From NCBI GenBank assembly GCA_010356995.1, contig ML996702.1:619653-683652 (forward strand): a stretch of DNA of 64,000 bases, written 5' to 3'. Of this stretch, positions 53,867 through 64,000 are shown one piece after another. How positions within the stretch are numbered: the stretch's first letter is position 1; each line of letters opens with the position of its first letter. The position numbers and the translations under genes were made by a program. The notes beneath the pieces were generated by a model. It ran no database searches. It was given only the letters and a program-made list of their open reading frames with translations, and had not been told where the DNA came from. This stretch comes from Trichodelitschia bisporula. Its lineage: Eukaryota > Ascomycota > Dothideomycetes > Phaeotrichales > Phaeotrichaceae.

Positions 53867-55558
53867 ATGCCGGCGCCCCCGCTGGAACCCTTCCCCATGA
53901 TGGCCTCGGAGCACAAACCCACCACCCGCCCCCGCAACAAGAGCAATTCCCTCGGCGGCGATCCGCGCGGCGACACCGGCGGACCCGCGCTGGCGACCGC
54001 TTACGACAATTCTCCCTCACCGTCCCCCGCGCTCACACCCACCCTGCAATCAGTACGCTTCCACACACATCCATTCACCCGCGCTAACAGCGACAGAAAA
54101 CCCCCCCAGGCCGTCCCTCGCGACGCTCCAAGCGGCGCAAAGTGCGCTCCCTGCTCCGCCGGTGGAAAACCCTCTCCTTCCGGCACACATGGCTGAACCC
54201 TTTACTCGCGTGCATCGCAGTGGTACTAGTCTATCTCGCGAGCCCGACTTCCAACAACCCCGTCTACCCAGCGATTTTCCTGTCCTACCCGCTGCCGCGC
54301 GAAGCCGGTGCCCCGGAGTCAACGCCGGTGCAATATGGCAAGGGCAAGCTGGACTTCGCGTTCGTGGCCTTCTATACCGTGTTCCTGTCCTTCACGCGCG
54401 AGTTCATAATGCAACGCATCTTGCGGCCGCTGGCGCTGCGCGCGGGCATCATGCACCGGGCTAAGCAGGCGCGGTTCATGGAGCAGGCGTATACGGCTAT
54501 ATACTTTGCTATCTTTGGACCGTTTGGGTTGTATGTCATGAGCCGCACGCCGGTGTGGTACTTCAATACGCGCGGCATGTATGAGGGCTTTCCGCACCGG
54601 TCGCATGAGGCGGTGTTCAAGGCGTACTACCTGCTGCAGGCGAGTTACTGGCTGCAGCAGGCGATTGTGCTGCTTCTGTTGCTGGAGAAGCCGCGCAAGG
54701 ACTTCAAGGAACTGGTTGCGCATCATATTATCACGCTTGCGCTCATCGGCCTGAGCTACCGGTTTCACTTTACGTACATGGGGCTTGCGGTGTACATTAC
54801 GCACGACATCTCCGACTTCTTCCTGGCGGTGAGTTTTAGTGGAGTGGTGCGTGGTGGAAAACATAAGCTGACATACCCAGACTTCAAAGCTGCTCAACTA
54901 CCTCCAGTCAAATGCCGTTATCCCGTATTTCATCGTCTTCCTCGGTTCCTGGGCCTACCTGCGGCACTTCATCAATCTCAGCATTCTGTCGTCGATGATC
55001 CCGCTCCCCTTCCCATTCGAAGAGAAGTACGTCGCGCCCTACGAGGCCGCCAAAGAAAGTGCCTTGAGCGTTCTATCCAACGCCTACACCACTCTGCGTC
55101 CCGTCCTCACGCCCGCCGCCTCCGCCGGCGCTTCCGCGCTGGGAGCCGTATCGCCAAAGACGCTCACCTGGCTGCAGTCCGCGCCATCAACGCTCAACAC
55201 CTTCCTCAACAGCACCGCTGAATTCGCTGCCGTCGGCCCCTTCGCCTCGAGCTGGGACACGGTGGACTGGGCGGCGCAGCAGTACAAGTGCGGCACGGCG
55301 CAGTGGATCGCGTTCCTGCTGCTGCTGTCGCTGCAGCTGGTCAACATTTTCTGGTTCTTCCTCATCCTGCGCGTGTTGTGGCGCATTGTTGTGAGCTGGG
55401 GGTCGGAGGCGGAGGATGAGCGGAGTGAGTATGATGACGACGAGGAGGAGGAGCGTGTGAAGGAGCTGGAGACGATGAGGGTGGAGCAGGAGGGCAAGCC
55501 GAATGGTCATGTGAAGGGGCTGGGAAATGGAGAGCTGAGGCAGCGGGCGGCGTATTAG
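53867..55558 (+). CDS. LAG1: Ceramide synthase, Lag1/Lac1 type, three exons
   Basis: Exons 53867-54052, 54097-54828 and 54881-55558, 531 residues, all joins in phase 0. Intron 1 is 44 nt (GTACGC donor, GCTAAC branch, GACAG acceptor); intron 2 is 52 nt (GTGAGT donor, AGCTGAC branch, CCCAG acceptor). The protein condenses sphingoid base with fatty acyl-CoA in the ER. It has a Ser/Pro-rich cytosolic N-terminus and about seven membrane segments. The Lag1 motif of the TLC domain is ELVAHHIITLALIGLSYRFH (His pair near 270), then YITHDISDFFLA with the two conserved Asp. The C-terminal tail is acidic (EYDDDEEEERVKELE), where fungal homologues carry CK2 sites. A Pro/Ala-rich lumenal loop with several Ser/Thr (about 350-425) is longer than in yeast. 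Intact. Confidence 0.93.
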
Positions 55559-57060
55559 TGTCTGTCGAAGGAGGCTGGACATTTGTTGATATTTACATGG
55601 CGTGGGGTCGGCGGGGCGTGTTCTGCATATCCGCTCGTTTGGGCTGACGGGTGCGAGGGCGGTTGGTCGGTCGCTGCCTGGTGTTCGGTGAGGCTAGTAT
55701 CATAATGCTAATATGTACGAGATGTTGTGCGGGTATGTGATGGCGTACGAGGACCCATCTGGTGTTAGTACGCTAATCTGTGTCCGGCGCTCTACGGTAT
55801 GGTTCTCATCCTTTGGTTCAGTAAGGGCTGATATGAGGTTGGTCAGTGGTCTGGTTTCGGTGCTCAACGGCATTGTTCGCATCCCTTTGTTTCTCAACGA
55901 CTTACTGAATGCTCAGACGCTCATACGCTATCGGTACGGTCTCTTGCCACGCCCACAGCATCTGGGTCCTCCGCCACTATACTTGTTCCGGTCCATCTCC
56001 GCATCCAAAGAGCCTTCGTTGTTCTGAGTCCAATCCGGCCAGCTGCTCTCATGATCACGCTCAACCGGCGGCTCCCATCGACCGGCATAGACAAGTCTGC
56101 GTAGCTTCCACTGAGCTGGTCAACGCCGCCGCCATTCCATATCCCACTCTTCAGCTCCAGGCCCTTCTGGCCTGCGCTTACGGCCGTGTCTGTTTTCCGT
56201 GTCGCGGTGGGATCGAATGCGCACCGAGAGCCCTTCGGCATGCGAGCGATCGAGCTTCCTTTCTCTGTGGATTATCAGCGACCCCCTTGCAGCAACATCT
56301 CACCCCCGAACTGGCGACCCGACTTTGAAATCAAGGTATGTAGCGCGGCTAGGGGACCGCCGGCGCCGATCTGGGTCCTGCTCGCTCGACCCCGCCTGGT
56401 TCCAGTCACCGCACTGCCGGCAGCTAATGGAAGCATCACCACAGACGTATGTAAACAAGGAGTTCATGGTTGAAGATGAGATAGAAGACAAAGAACAATG
56501 GAACTGGATGGCGCAATATCTGCCACGTACCTCCTCCAAGCTCACGCAGCGTTCCTTCCAGTCCTGCCACCCGTCACTTCCCCAGGTATGTTTCTTCCGA
56601 TTTTACCAATGCTCCTTCCTCAGTTCAGATCAGGAGCACGCGCTCCAGTCCCTTGGAGACACAGCATATCAAAGATGCTCAAAGAGCATCACGATTCACG
56701 TCCTATGCTTGGCCACAGCCGGTGACGCAATTCGCAGCTCGCTTACGAAGAAGAGGACCCAATCCCAAACCCTTTTCCGAACAGAACCAAAACCACTCAC
56801 CTCGAAATGCACCGCCTCAAGTCCTTCTCCGGCGTAGGCATAGTCAGCGCCCCCCCCCTGATGCACGTGCGAAGGATCACAAGACCGATCTTGAAAACGC
56901 TGTCCGCCTCGACTACAAGCATAGCCCCCCAAACGGGAGGGTAGTACGCGGCTCCATCGACGCCAGTCATACGCAAGCACCTGCGCGGCATAGGAGGACT
57001 CAAGGGATATAGTAGTATATAAATCGCGATGGGGGAAGCCTATGCCTCTCTCTCCAACCC
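55559..57060 (+). other. Region with intron-like signals, no secure gene
   Basis: Downstream of LAG1. An AAG|GTATGT donor at about 56335, acceptor-like CACCACAG at about 56448, CCCCAG|GTATGT at about 56585 and ATCAG at about 56628 suggest a spliced transcript. However, three frames stay open across parts of it, so I do not commit to a model. Readable pieces include FMVEDEIEDKEQWNWMAQYL and, later, KDHKTDLENAVRLDYKHSPP. It could be a degraded orphan gene. Confidence 0.3.
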
Positions 57061-57169
57061 ACTCGAATCAAGCCGAAAAGGCCTTCTTCTGATATCTGCT
57101 CTATAACACTGTGCTGTGCGCCGCGTCTTTCGCCTCTCCGCAGCCCCTCTGCGCTTTCCGCCCCTTTTG

Positions 57170-57460
57170 CTCATGCTTCCTGGGAGAGATGTGGCTGGTG
57201 ACCATTCCCGCCCGTCGGGAATGACGTTCAAAGATCGACACAGCGCGCCGATGCCCTCAGAGACAAGGCCAGACAATCGCGGCACGATATCCGAGAACTG
57301 GACTGCAGCAAAGCCTCCTTTGCCCATGCTTCCCGGCTGAGATATAGCTTGTGACCTTTTCCGCCATCTGGGAAGCTCAACGAACGTTCGCAGATCGCTG
57401 CCGCGCGCGGATACCCTCTGAAACGACAGGCCGGGACAGCGTCGACATGATTTCCGAAGA
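57170..57460 (+). repeat. Degenerate tandem duplication, about 155-bp period
   Basis: Two units, about 57173-57304 and 57328-57457. Shared order: ATGCTTCCYGG, GAGATRTRGCT, GTGACC, TCCCGCC or TCCGCC, then GGGAA, then ATGCCCTCAGAGAC/ATACCCTCTGAAAC, and GATATCCGA/GATTTCCGA. The units are heavily diverged. Confidence 0.75.
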
Positions 57461-57883
57461 TTTGATAGCGGGAGAAGGGATAAAGCTCGGCGCGTCACCG
57501 TTCGCGAGATGCAAGGGGTACATCTGAAGGAGGATGTAAAGGAAAAGGATGGATCCAGGAGGTAGGGACTCGGGAATCCATTACAGATGATATTAGTGTT
57601 AGACCGAATAGATCGTGTAGAATGCATGTTCTTACCTCTAACCGGAGCTCGTCTCCGTAACCACCGCATATATCCATTTTCCGCACAGCCCTCCTCCGCA
57701 GATATCCACCTTCCGCATATGCAACCTTCCAAGCCCTCACGGCTGCTTGCCCATGCGCAAGTAAAAAGTGAGGGTTTGATCGTCTAGGGATACCCGGTTA
57801 GGATCCTTACGGCCCGCTGAGGCCAAGAGGACCTACCCGCCTACACATCAGCACAAAAATTTATAGTCCGGCAAAAACAATCG

Positions 57884-57955
57884 CGACACCGATGGGACTC
57901 GAACCCACAATCTTTGCCACCGGAAAGCAACGCCTTACCATTAGGCCACGGTGCC
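57884..57955 (-). tRNA. tRNA-Arg (anticodon CCG)
   Basis: 72 nt on the minus strand. The acceptor stem GGCACCG/CGGTGTC has one G-U pair. The anticodon arm is TTGCT-TTCCGGT-GGCAA with anticodon CCG, and the T arm contains GGGTTCGAGTCCC. A TTTTT terminator lies about 8 bases downstream. No intron. Confidence 0.92.
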
Positions 57956-58359
57956 GATTTTATATCCGATATGGCAAAAAGGCCAAACTTGATGAAGGAC
58001 CAACCGGATGGCGACGGGTCTTGTACACATCAGCCCAAGAATAGGGATCAAGCGGTTCGGCCTTGTGGCTTTTCGGTCCCAGGGTGACAGGTGTGTTTGC
58101 GAAGCGGGGTGAGCTGAGGACCGCGACAAGTGGACCAAGAGCCGGTTCATATAGGCGGTCCATCGCCTCAATTGTGGGAACAGACGGTTACGAGATCGAC
58201 CTAGGATGACACCTAGTCTTCTATATGTGTTAGTCGATTAAAGCTAACGGCCGCAAAACGGTACAGCATGTTCGACGATATCAAGTTCGTAAGGATATCA
58301 AACGCCTAAACGTACAGCACCAGCACCACCTGCCTCAAACCAGCACCATACACATTAAA
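57956..58359. other. Short intergenic region
   Basis: No gene seen. It should hold the upstream side of the tRNA gene and the 3' UTR of the disordered protein gene. Confidence 0.45.
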
Positions 58360-59620
58360 CTAGATGTGCTTCCCGGTCCCGATGTGTAGCTTGTCGCGCA
58401 GCTTCTCCATCTTACTCGGCTTCTTGTCATCGACTGCCTCCGTCGGCTCCTCCGGGACCTTGCCGGGAGTCTTGTGGATGCCCTTCTCCTCGAGCAGGCC
58501 TGATGGTCAGCGACAGCTCCCCAACAGGAACGGGTCAACTTACGAGTCGCCTCACGGCCCGCACCCGGCTTGGTGGCATCAAAGTCACCACCCTCGGCCG
58601 CAACCCCCGAAGTCTTGACATACTGCTCACCCGTGCCCTTCACCTTCCCATGCTCACCTCCACCCTCCTGGACAGACGCTTTCCGCTCGGCCCGCGCCTT
58701 GTCTTCGTTCCCATCATGCATCTTCATCGGCTCGCCACTGTTATCATTCGGATCCTTGGGCAGCTCGCCCTTCTCCGCCAACTCCTCACGCTCCTGCTCC
58801 GTGCGCAGGACCTTCTGGCCACCGTCGTCAGCGACGCTGAATCCACGAGACTGCTTCGATTTGGAGGCCGGTGCCTCGCCCATCGCTTTCTCTCCCTCCT
58901 TCTTCACGTTGTCAATCGCACTCTTCTGCTCCCCCGTCGGCGCGTCTTCTGGCCGGTCTGCGCCCTGCTGCTTGTCCGTCGACTTGGCGGCATGGCCTGG
59001 GTGGGCACTCGCACTCGACCCTACTGTCCCGAAACCGCCAGCTGTAGTGTCCCGCGTCGAGTCAACTGCCTCTGTCGCAGCGCCGGTGGCAACGGAGCCG
59101 TGGTGAGGTTCCGTTGGGTTTGTTGCGGGAGTAGTGGTAAGGGGATTCATGTCTGTGTTTGAGGAAGCTGGAGGCGTTAGAATGAGCCAAGTATGAGAGA
59201 GGAGAAGACTTACTCTCAATCTCTTGCGGCTTGGGCGGCTGTTCTCCGGGTTTCGGAGCTTCGTTCAGGCTCAGGTCTCCGATCTTTGGGGTTTCGTCGT
59301 GGACTTCGTGCTTTGGGGCTTCTTCTGACTTCGTGGCTTTGTTGAGGTCTGGTGGTGTCAGCGCACATCTGAAGAGGGGTATATATTCAGGCCCGCGATG
59401 ACGTAGCGTGGGTGTCACCTCTGCATCATCCACCACGCTAGCATGGGGGCTAGACCAAAGGGGAGAGGAGGGGCATACCTTCGACGTTCCCCTTATCGAA
59501 AGGGTCTTCAGCGGTGCCTTTGCCCTGCTCGCCGGCAACAGGTTCTGCAGCGGAGTCACGGCGCTTATCACCGTAAATGTAGGTTGTGGCAGTGTTCGCG
59601 AGGTTGGAAAGCGTGTCCAT
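58360..59620 (-). CDS. Intrinsically disordered hydrophilic protein, four exons
   Basis: Exons on the minus strand: 59620-59479, 59348-59214, 59167-58544 and 58499-58360, 346 residues. Introns are 130, 46, 46 and 44-nt class with GTATGC or GTAAGT donors and CCAG/TCAG acceptors (three introns in all: 59478-59349, 59213-59168 and 58543-58500). The protein opens with MDTLSNLANTATTYIYGDKR and is then almost entirely Lys/Glu/Gly/Thr/Pro. It ends in a conserved-looking block, KPSKMEKLRDKLHIGTGKHI. Fungal proteins with this start and end are abundant under stress and in spores, and are hydrophilin-like; some are labelled glycine-rich cell wall proteins without evidence. No signal peptide is seen, so a cytosolic protectant role is the better guess. 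Confidence 0.75.
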
Positions 59621-61245
59621 AATTGCGGGTGTTTGTCTGGAGTGGAGAGTTTTTCGTACGTTTAAGGTGTTTGTTAGGAGTATGAGTGGGAGAGAGGAGA
59701 TGAGCCACGTCTCTTTTATGCCGGCAAGTGGGGAAGGGCACTGTGGGATGATGTCGTGCAAGACGTCACTGCCCTTTGATCATCCGTACTGCGGTAGGAG
59801 CCTTGCCAAGTAGGGTTTGGCTTCCTTGCCTCAGCCCCTGACGTCACGGCAGCCTTGTCCTCCAGCCCGCCCCTGATTGGACAATTCACCAGCGGCCCTT
59901 GTTGAGCTAGGGTGTACCTCCACGCGGGGGAAGTCTCCAAAATTTCCCCACGCAAAGTGGAACACTTTGAGAAGCCGACATTGCTGTAGCTTATTGCTGT
60001 CTGTACGGTATTTACTTGGCCAAATACTGACATTGCTGCCTCCGAGATCAAAGGTCGTTCAGAAGGTGCAGTCTTGCCGTTCCAGAGGTGGAATGAGCGA
60101 GACTGCTTCGCTGAACGGATTGAAGCCTTGCATAATTAGAGGTCAAAGACCAGCAAGAAAGTTCAGCATCCAGCCGTACAAATTCGACTCCCAATAAGAA
60201 GTCCATTCTGGTCGACAAAGACAATACTACCACTTTAAATCCGCAGGAAGGTGGACGCCATCTAGGGCTGGAAGCTTCAGGTCTGACCGGAACGGACAAA
60301 ATGTACCTACAAAAGAAACAACTCTAGAAACCAAGAGACTCCGAAAACGCAAAAAGGTCGAGGTACATATTATGACATATCCTTTAAACTTGGTTGTTCA
60401 GCTGCTACCATACCGGACAGTTGTTATGTCGGAGGGTCCAAAGGCTTGCTCGAGCTCAGTGGTACTGCACCCTGTACCCTGCCCTCTACGGGTATCGGAC
60501 AAGAGTCCGTGAAGTGCGTAGCAATCCTTTTGAAAAGGTGGAATGCACGGCGTTGCAGTATGTAGTACCACACCGTCAACCCAGTCACGCTTGCAACAAG
60601 CGTCCCCTTGTTCCCACGAGCCTAAATCTCGCAGTGCGGACGCTGCACGCTCCGAAGGTGCTTGTTGGGAACAAGGCCGGGTGTGCGGGGGATCTGCATT
60701 TTAGAACTACCGTAGATTGGGAGTTTTATATCTGCGCCTGGTAAGCTCGGCGATCGGCCCCAGAAAGCGGACCGGGGCCGCGTACCCCACTAAGGACCCA
60801 CGGGACCCACTATGACGTCACTCTCAAGATGGAATTTCCAACCAGCTGTGCTTCATGTTGCTCGCAGTGAATAGACGTGTGACCTGTGGTTGTTTGCGGC
60901 CGATTTTGCGCTTCATACTGCTGGAATGCGGACATTTTATTGTCTGCAGCAGCTTGATGGAACGCTTGTTTGTTGAACCTGTGATTTGAATGTCGGGGTG
61001 AACCCAGCATTCCTACGCCCCTTTTCCGAGATGGAAAGCTTCTCCGCTATGGCCTTAACGATGTCGACTGCCGCAAGCCTATGCACCAAAACAGTCCTGT
61101 AGGCAAACTCAGTAATGTAGAGTCTGTCCCTTTGGAATCCATTCCAAGTTCTGTAGATATGAAGCCATAGAAACTAAGCAAGAATTAGTCAAGAAATGTC
61201 CGTGTGATTTTTGATCTCGGGCACCTCAATGTCAATATCTCGGGC
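59621..61245. other. Intergenic with a dispersed repeat copy
   Basis: No gene supported. It starts with the promoter of the disordered protein gene (CT-rich around 59680-59720 on the minus strand). From 60780 it carries the second copy of the dispersed repeat. Confidence 0.5.
60780..60990 (+). repeat. Dispersed repeat, copy 2
   Basis: Diverged copy of 42185-42350 in direct orientation with an internal insertion of about 45 bases around 60890-60935. Confidence 0.75.
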
Positions 61246-61423
61246 CGGCTATCCAGGATTTGGCATCTCCGCCGGCTCCCAAGGATTGGATATCTCCATC
61301 GGCTATCCAGGGTTGGACATCTCCGTCGGCCATGCAGGATTGGACCTCTCCGTCGGCTATCCAGGCATCGGCATCTCCGCGGCTACCCAGGATCTGATAT
61401 CCCCTTCGGCTATCCGCGATTGA
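61246..61423 (+). repeat. 27-bp minisatellite, about 6.6 copies
   Basis: Unit CGGCTATCCAGGATTGGACA plus TCTCCGT. One unit is 26 bp, so later copies change frame. Where the frame is kept it would encode a nine-residue repeat, GYPGLDISV. No gene structure is seen around it. Confidence 0.93.
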
Positions 61424-62222
61424 TGCGCAGCATCAATGAACGATGGAAGGACGACCTTGATGTCGGGGCGCTTTCTGCTCGGCAGCAGATGAGTGTGGCC
61501 GAGTCAAGCACCATCGGGTGGGCAGAAGGTACGGCCAAGCAGGGCACCGTCGATTTCACTCCAAGCAACGACGATCAACAACCGCCAGCTGCCTTGGCTT
61601 CCAAACTCCTTGCACAAGGCTGAGAGCACGGTACCTGCATCCAACATCTCATCAGCAAGTGCCAGACATGCGAACAGGCACAAGTGGATCGGAGAGCAGT
61701 ACTCGCCATAAACGCTGTTCCTCCACTGAGGTCAACATATTTTCTAACGGCCCCCACGTAGAAGTCCCAAGACCCCTGCTCGGATTCCACTCTTGGCGCC
61801 ATTTTCAATCGCAACCACACATCGTGAGCTCGGCTACCCTCAACACGTCACCATATCACAACAACCCCCGAGAGGAGCTGCTCGATGCCTCCCAGTCACC
61901 CAACTGCACCACCTCATTCTTGTGTTTATATCCCAGGCACGGTATAGCGACCCAAATCGCAGCATCAGCTTTTCATCCCTCCCGTCGTTCCTTCTTCCCA
62001 TCGGGCGGCTTTTTGATACTGCCTTCAACCACCACCGATATCGGCGGCCCAAGTCCTACACATCTCCCATCTAGATCACTGTCTGTCTGTAAAGTACATG
62101 ACGTCAGCTTCAGGGGTTACTCTTTCTCGTCGCTCTTTCCATCTTACCTCCCCAGCCCCATCTGCGCCAAAATCTCACTTTGGTTGCGCTGTCAGCAGCA
62201 TGCCAAACTCTTGCGTGCAGGC

Positions 62223-62495
62223 GCTTCTCGACCACTTTCTTCTGCTTTGCACATAGGACTGCATAGTGCTAGCTTCATGCTCACTTCTTCCACCTCCTTC
62301 ATCATCTTCATTCGGTGTGGTTCATCTCGGTACTGTCATCTCTTCTCCGCGCGAAAGCTCTTCTCCGACCACTTTCCTTGCGCTTCACACAAAGGGCTGC
62401 ATAGTTCGAGCTTCATACCTACTTACCATGCTTCTTTTATCTCCTTCATCCGGTCCCATCCATATTGGTGCTGTCGTCGGTCCTTCTCAGTGCTG
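62223..62495 (+). repeat. Tandem duplication, about 136-bp period
   Basis: Two diverged units, each with CTTCTC-CGACCACTTTC, then GCTTYACACA, GGCTGCATAGT, AGCTTCAT, CTCCTTCATC, GGTRCTGTC and ending in CTTCTC. Confidence 0.85.
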
Positions 62496-63122
62496 TCGTC
62501 CCTATCGTCATGGCGCCTGTCGGCTTTTCTCGGATGAGCGGGTTCAATCAAATCACGCTTGGACAAGCGAGGATGGCCAGAAGCAAAAGGATTACGCAAC
62601 AGCAATAACTAAGTCTCCGTCCCCAGCGCGTCGTCTCCTTGTCGTGTACTTGTCGTCATTGCCACCGCCATACCTGCCTTGCTCAGTTCATGTTCTCGCC
62701 GTCGGATTGCCTCACCTTACCCACAACTGAGCCCCAAGCGTCCTCGCTTTGATTGGTCCTCTCCCGGCGAGCTACACTTCCATCGTCTGTACACTCAGAC
62801 CCAAACAATCCCTCCACGCTGTGTGTATACCTTCACACTGTGTGCCATCAGCGCTGCCTTGGCGCCATCCACGCTGCTTGATGGTCACCCACGCTGTTTG
62901 ATGGCTACCCACGCTTGTTTACACCCTCCACATGAAGGACCGGATCTGATGGGCCGATACAAGCCAGCAGGACGAATCAGAGAAAGGGGTTTGCCTACAT
63001 TAGCACAGTATATAGAGCCAACAACGCCTTGGCCGGGCCTGGACTTCCGTGATTACCCCTGCCCTCCCCAAGCTCACTGTCTGTCCCCTGGCTGAAACTA
63101 CACTTGACAGGCGGCCCACTCG

Positions 63123-63152
63123 GCGATCGCGGACGGCCCGTGCCGCGATCGC
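63123..63152. repeat. Perfect inverted repeat, 10-bp arms, 10-nt loop
   Basis: GCGATCGCGG, then ACGGCCCGTG, then CCGCGATCGC. The arms are exact reverse complements, and each contains the self-complementary GCGATCGC. Confidence 0.92.
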
Positions 63153-64000
63153 TCACGATCTATTCCATCATCGCTCTTTCCACACGCTAGCGTAGAGTCT
63201 CACCCCCCTGCTTTCCCATAGGAGCTTGATTGCGCCACAGCTGGATCGTGAGGTGAGCAGTGACAAGAAAACTGCTCAGACCCACAAAAAGCTCCCTGGG
63301 AGGCATGAGCGCCAGTACACGACGCAGTCACCGCCTTACGTCGCCCCAGCTGTGTAGTGACCCCTTCGGGCGCGGAGGTTGAGTGAGGATAATGAGATGG
63401 GGCCGCACAGACTGAGACCTGGAGGCAAGAATGCGAAAGCATTATGTAGTCAAGCACGTAGAATCGTTCAAGAAATGGCAGTCAATTGTTAAGGCTTTGG
63501 TACCTGGTCAAAATCGATACCATAGCTCACATTTTGAATCTCGTTCACTGCAAAAGCATCACCAACTGACTCGTTAGCCCTCAGGGACCATTCAAAATCC
63601 CTCACGGAGTCCTCTTTCGCCGTGCCCGTGTGCTGATTTTCATACGCAGTCTACGAGCCTGACATCACGGCTGAGAGTCCCGAATTATCAGATGAAGACC
63701 AATGTTATCCCGGCCGATCCATCTGAGGCATCGAAAGGTTGAACTTTGGGCTGCATTAGCACGGATTGACTTCATCCGTAACTCCCTCTGAGTTCAGGTG
63801 TATTTTGACTGTACACTATGCAGTATTGTACACATGCTCTCTTCGTAGCAATGCCAAAAAGCCTGGGGGGTCATGCACATATTCCTCATCCTGTTGGCAC
63901 GCTAACCCCCGGACCCTAAGTTGATATCGATGCCTGAGCCTGTACTATGTGACGATCCGGCTCTCATCACTGGCCTCGAAAGATGGCCGACATCCGACCC

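Larger units (their letters stand above)
61424..64000. other. Gene-poor end of window with degenerate repeats
   Basis: No supported gene. It contains a tandem duplication at 62223-62495, a 20-bp repeat (CCACGCTG-TTTGATGG type) at about 62864-62930, and a perfect inverted repeat at 63123-63152. Frames of up to 339 codons through 61518-62537 are chance products of repeat DNA, with Ser/His/Phe-rich content. Confidence 0.5.

Noticed and set aside
61518-62537. 339-codon frame at the right end
   Set aside because: Runs through the tandem duplication and repeat DNA, is Ser/His/Phe-rich, and has no introns or domain.

Overview
The window looks like nuclear DNA of a filamentous ascomycete (Pezizomycotina). 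Conserved genes carry short introns (about 44-64 nt in most cases) with GTATGT/GTAAGT-type donors, CTAAC/CTGAC branch sites and pyrimidine-rich acceptors. The gene set is typical of such fungi: an HMT1-type half ABC transporter, a C2H2 plus fungal-specific transcription factor, a Vps38/UVRAG-like protein, Mhr1/mL67, Mip1 and Lag1. No bacterial operon structure is seen. The assignment to this group is an inference from gene content and intron style.

Layout. 1-4.9 kb: mostly non-coding, with one weak hypothetical gene. 4.9-13.4 kb: NAD kinase, a FAM32A-like protein, PMP3, a 5S rRNA pseudogene and a vacuolar half ABC transporter. 13.4-20.6 kb: a 7-kb desert with no supported gene. 20.6-38.1 kb: a compact conserved block with a C2H2 transcription factor (4-codon uORF in its leader), a coiled-coil Golgi-type protein, a homeobox factor, an FAD amine oxidase (GC-AG intron), tRNA-Val(CAC), a Vps38/UVRAG-like protein divergent from MHR1, a tandem 5S rRNA array interrupted by a 370-base N gap, and a Slx8-like RING protein. 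38.6-42.0 kb: mitochondrial DNA polymerase MIP1. 42-53.7 kb: an accessory, repeat-rich island with small orphan genes, segmental duplications, GC-rich hairpins and minisatellites. 53.9-55.6 kb: ceramide synthase LAG1. 55.6-64 kb: degraded repeats, tRNA-Arg(CCG), one disordered stress-type protein gene and more minisatellites.

How the genes fit together. Two mitochondrial genome maintenance/expression genes (MHR1 and MIP1) lie about 4 kb apart, flanking the 5S array and the RING gene. The window also holds housekeeping membrane and lipid functions (PMP3, LAG1, HMT1-like) and two transcription factors. No biosynthetic cluster is visible. The most unusual parts are the 5S array, whose last copy differs by 12 bases of which 8 form four compensatory base-pair swaps, and the 42-53.7 kb island of orphan genes embedded in mosaic repeats. 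I could not assign these orphan genes to any known family.
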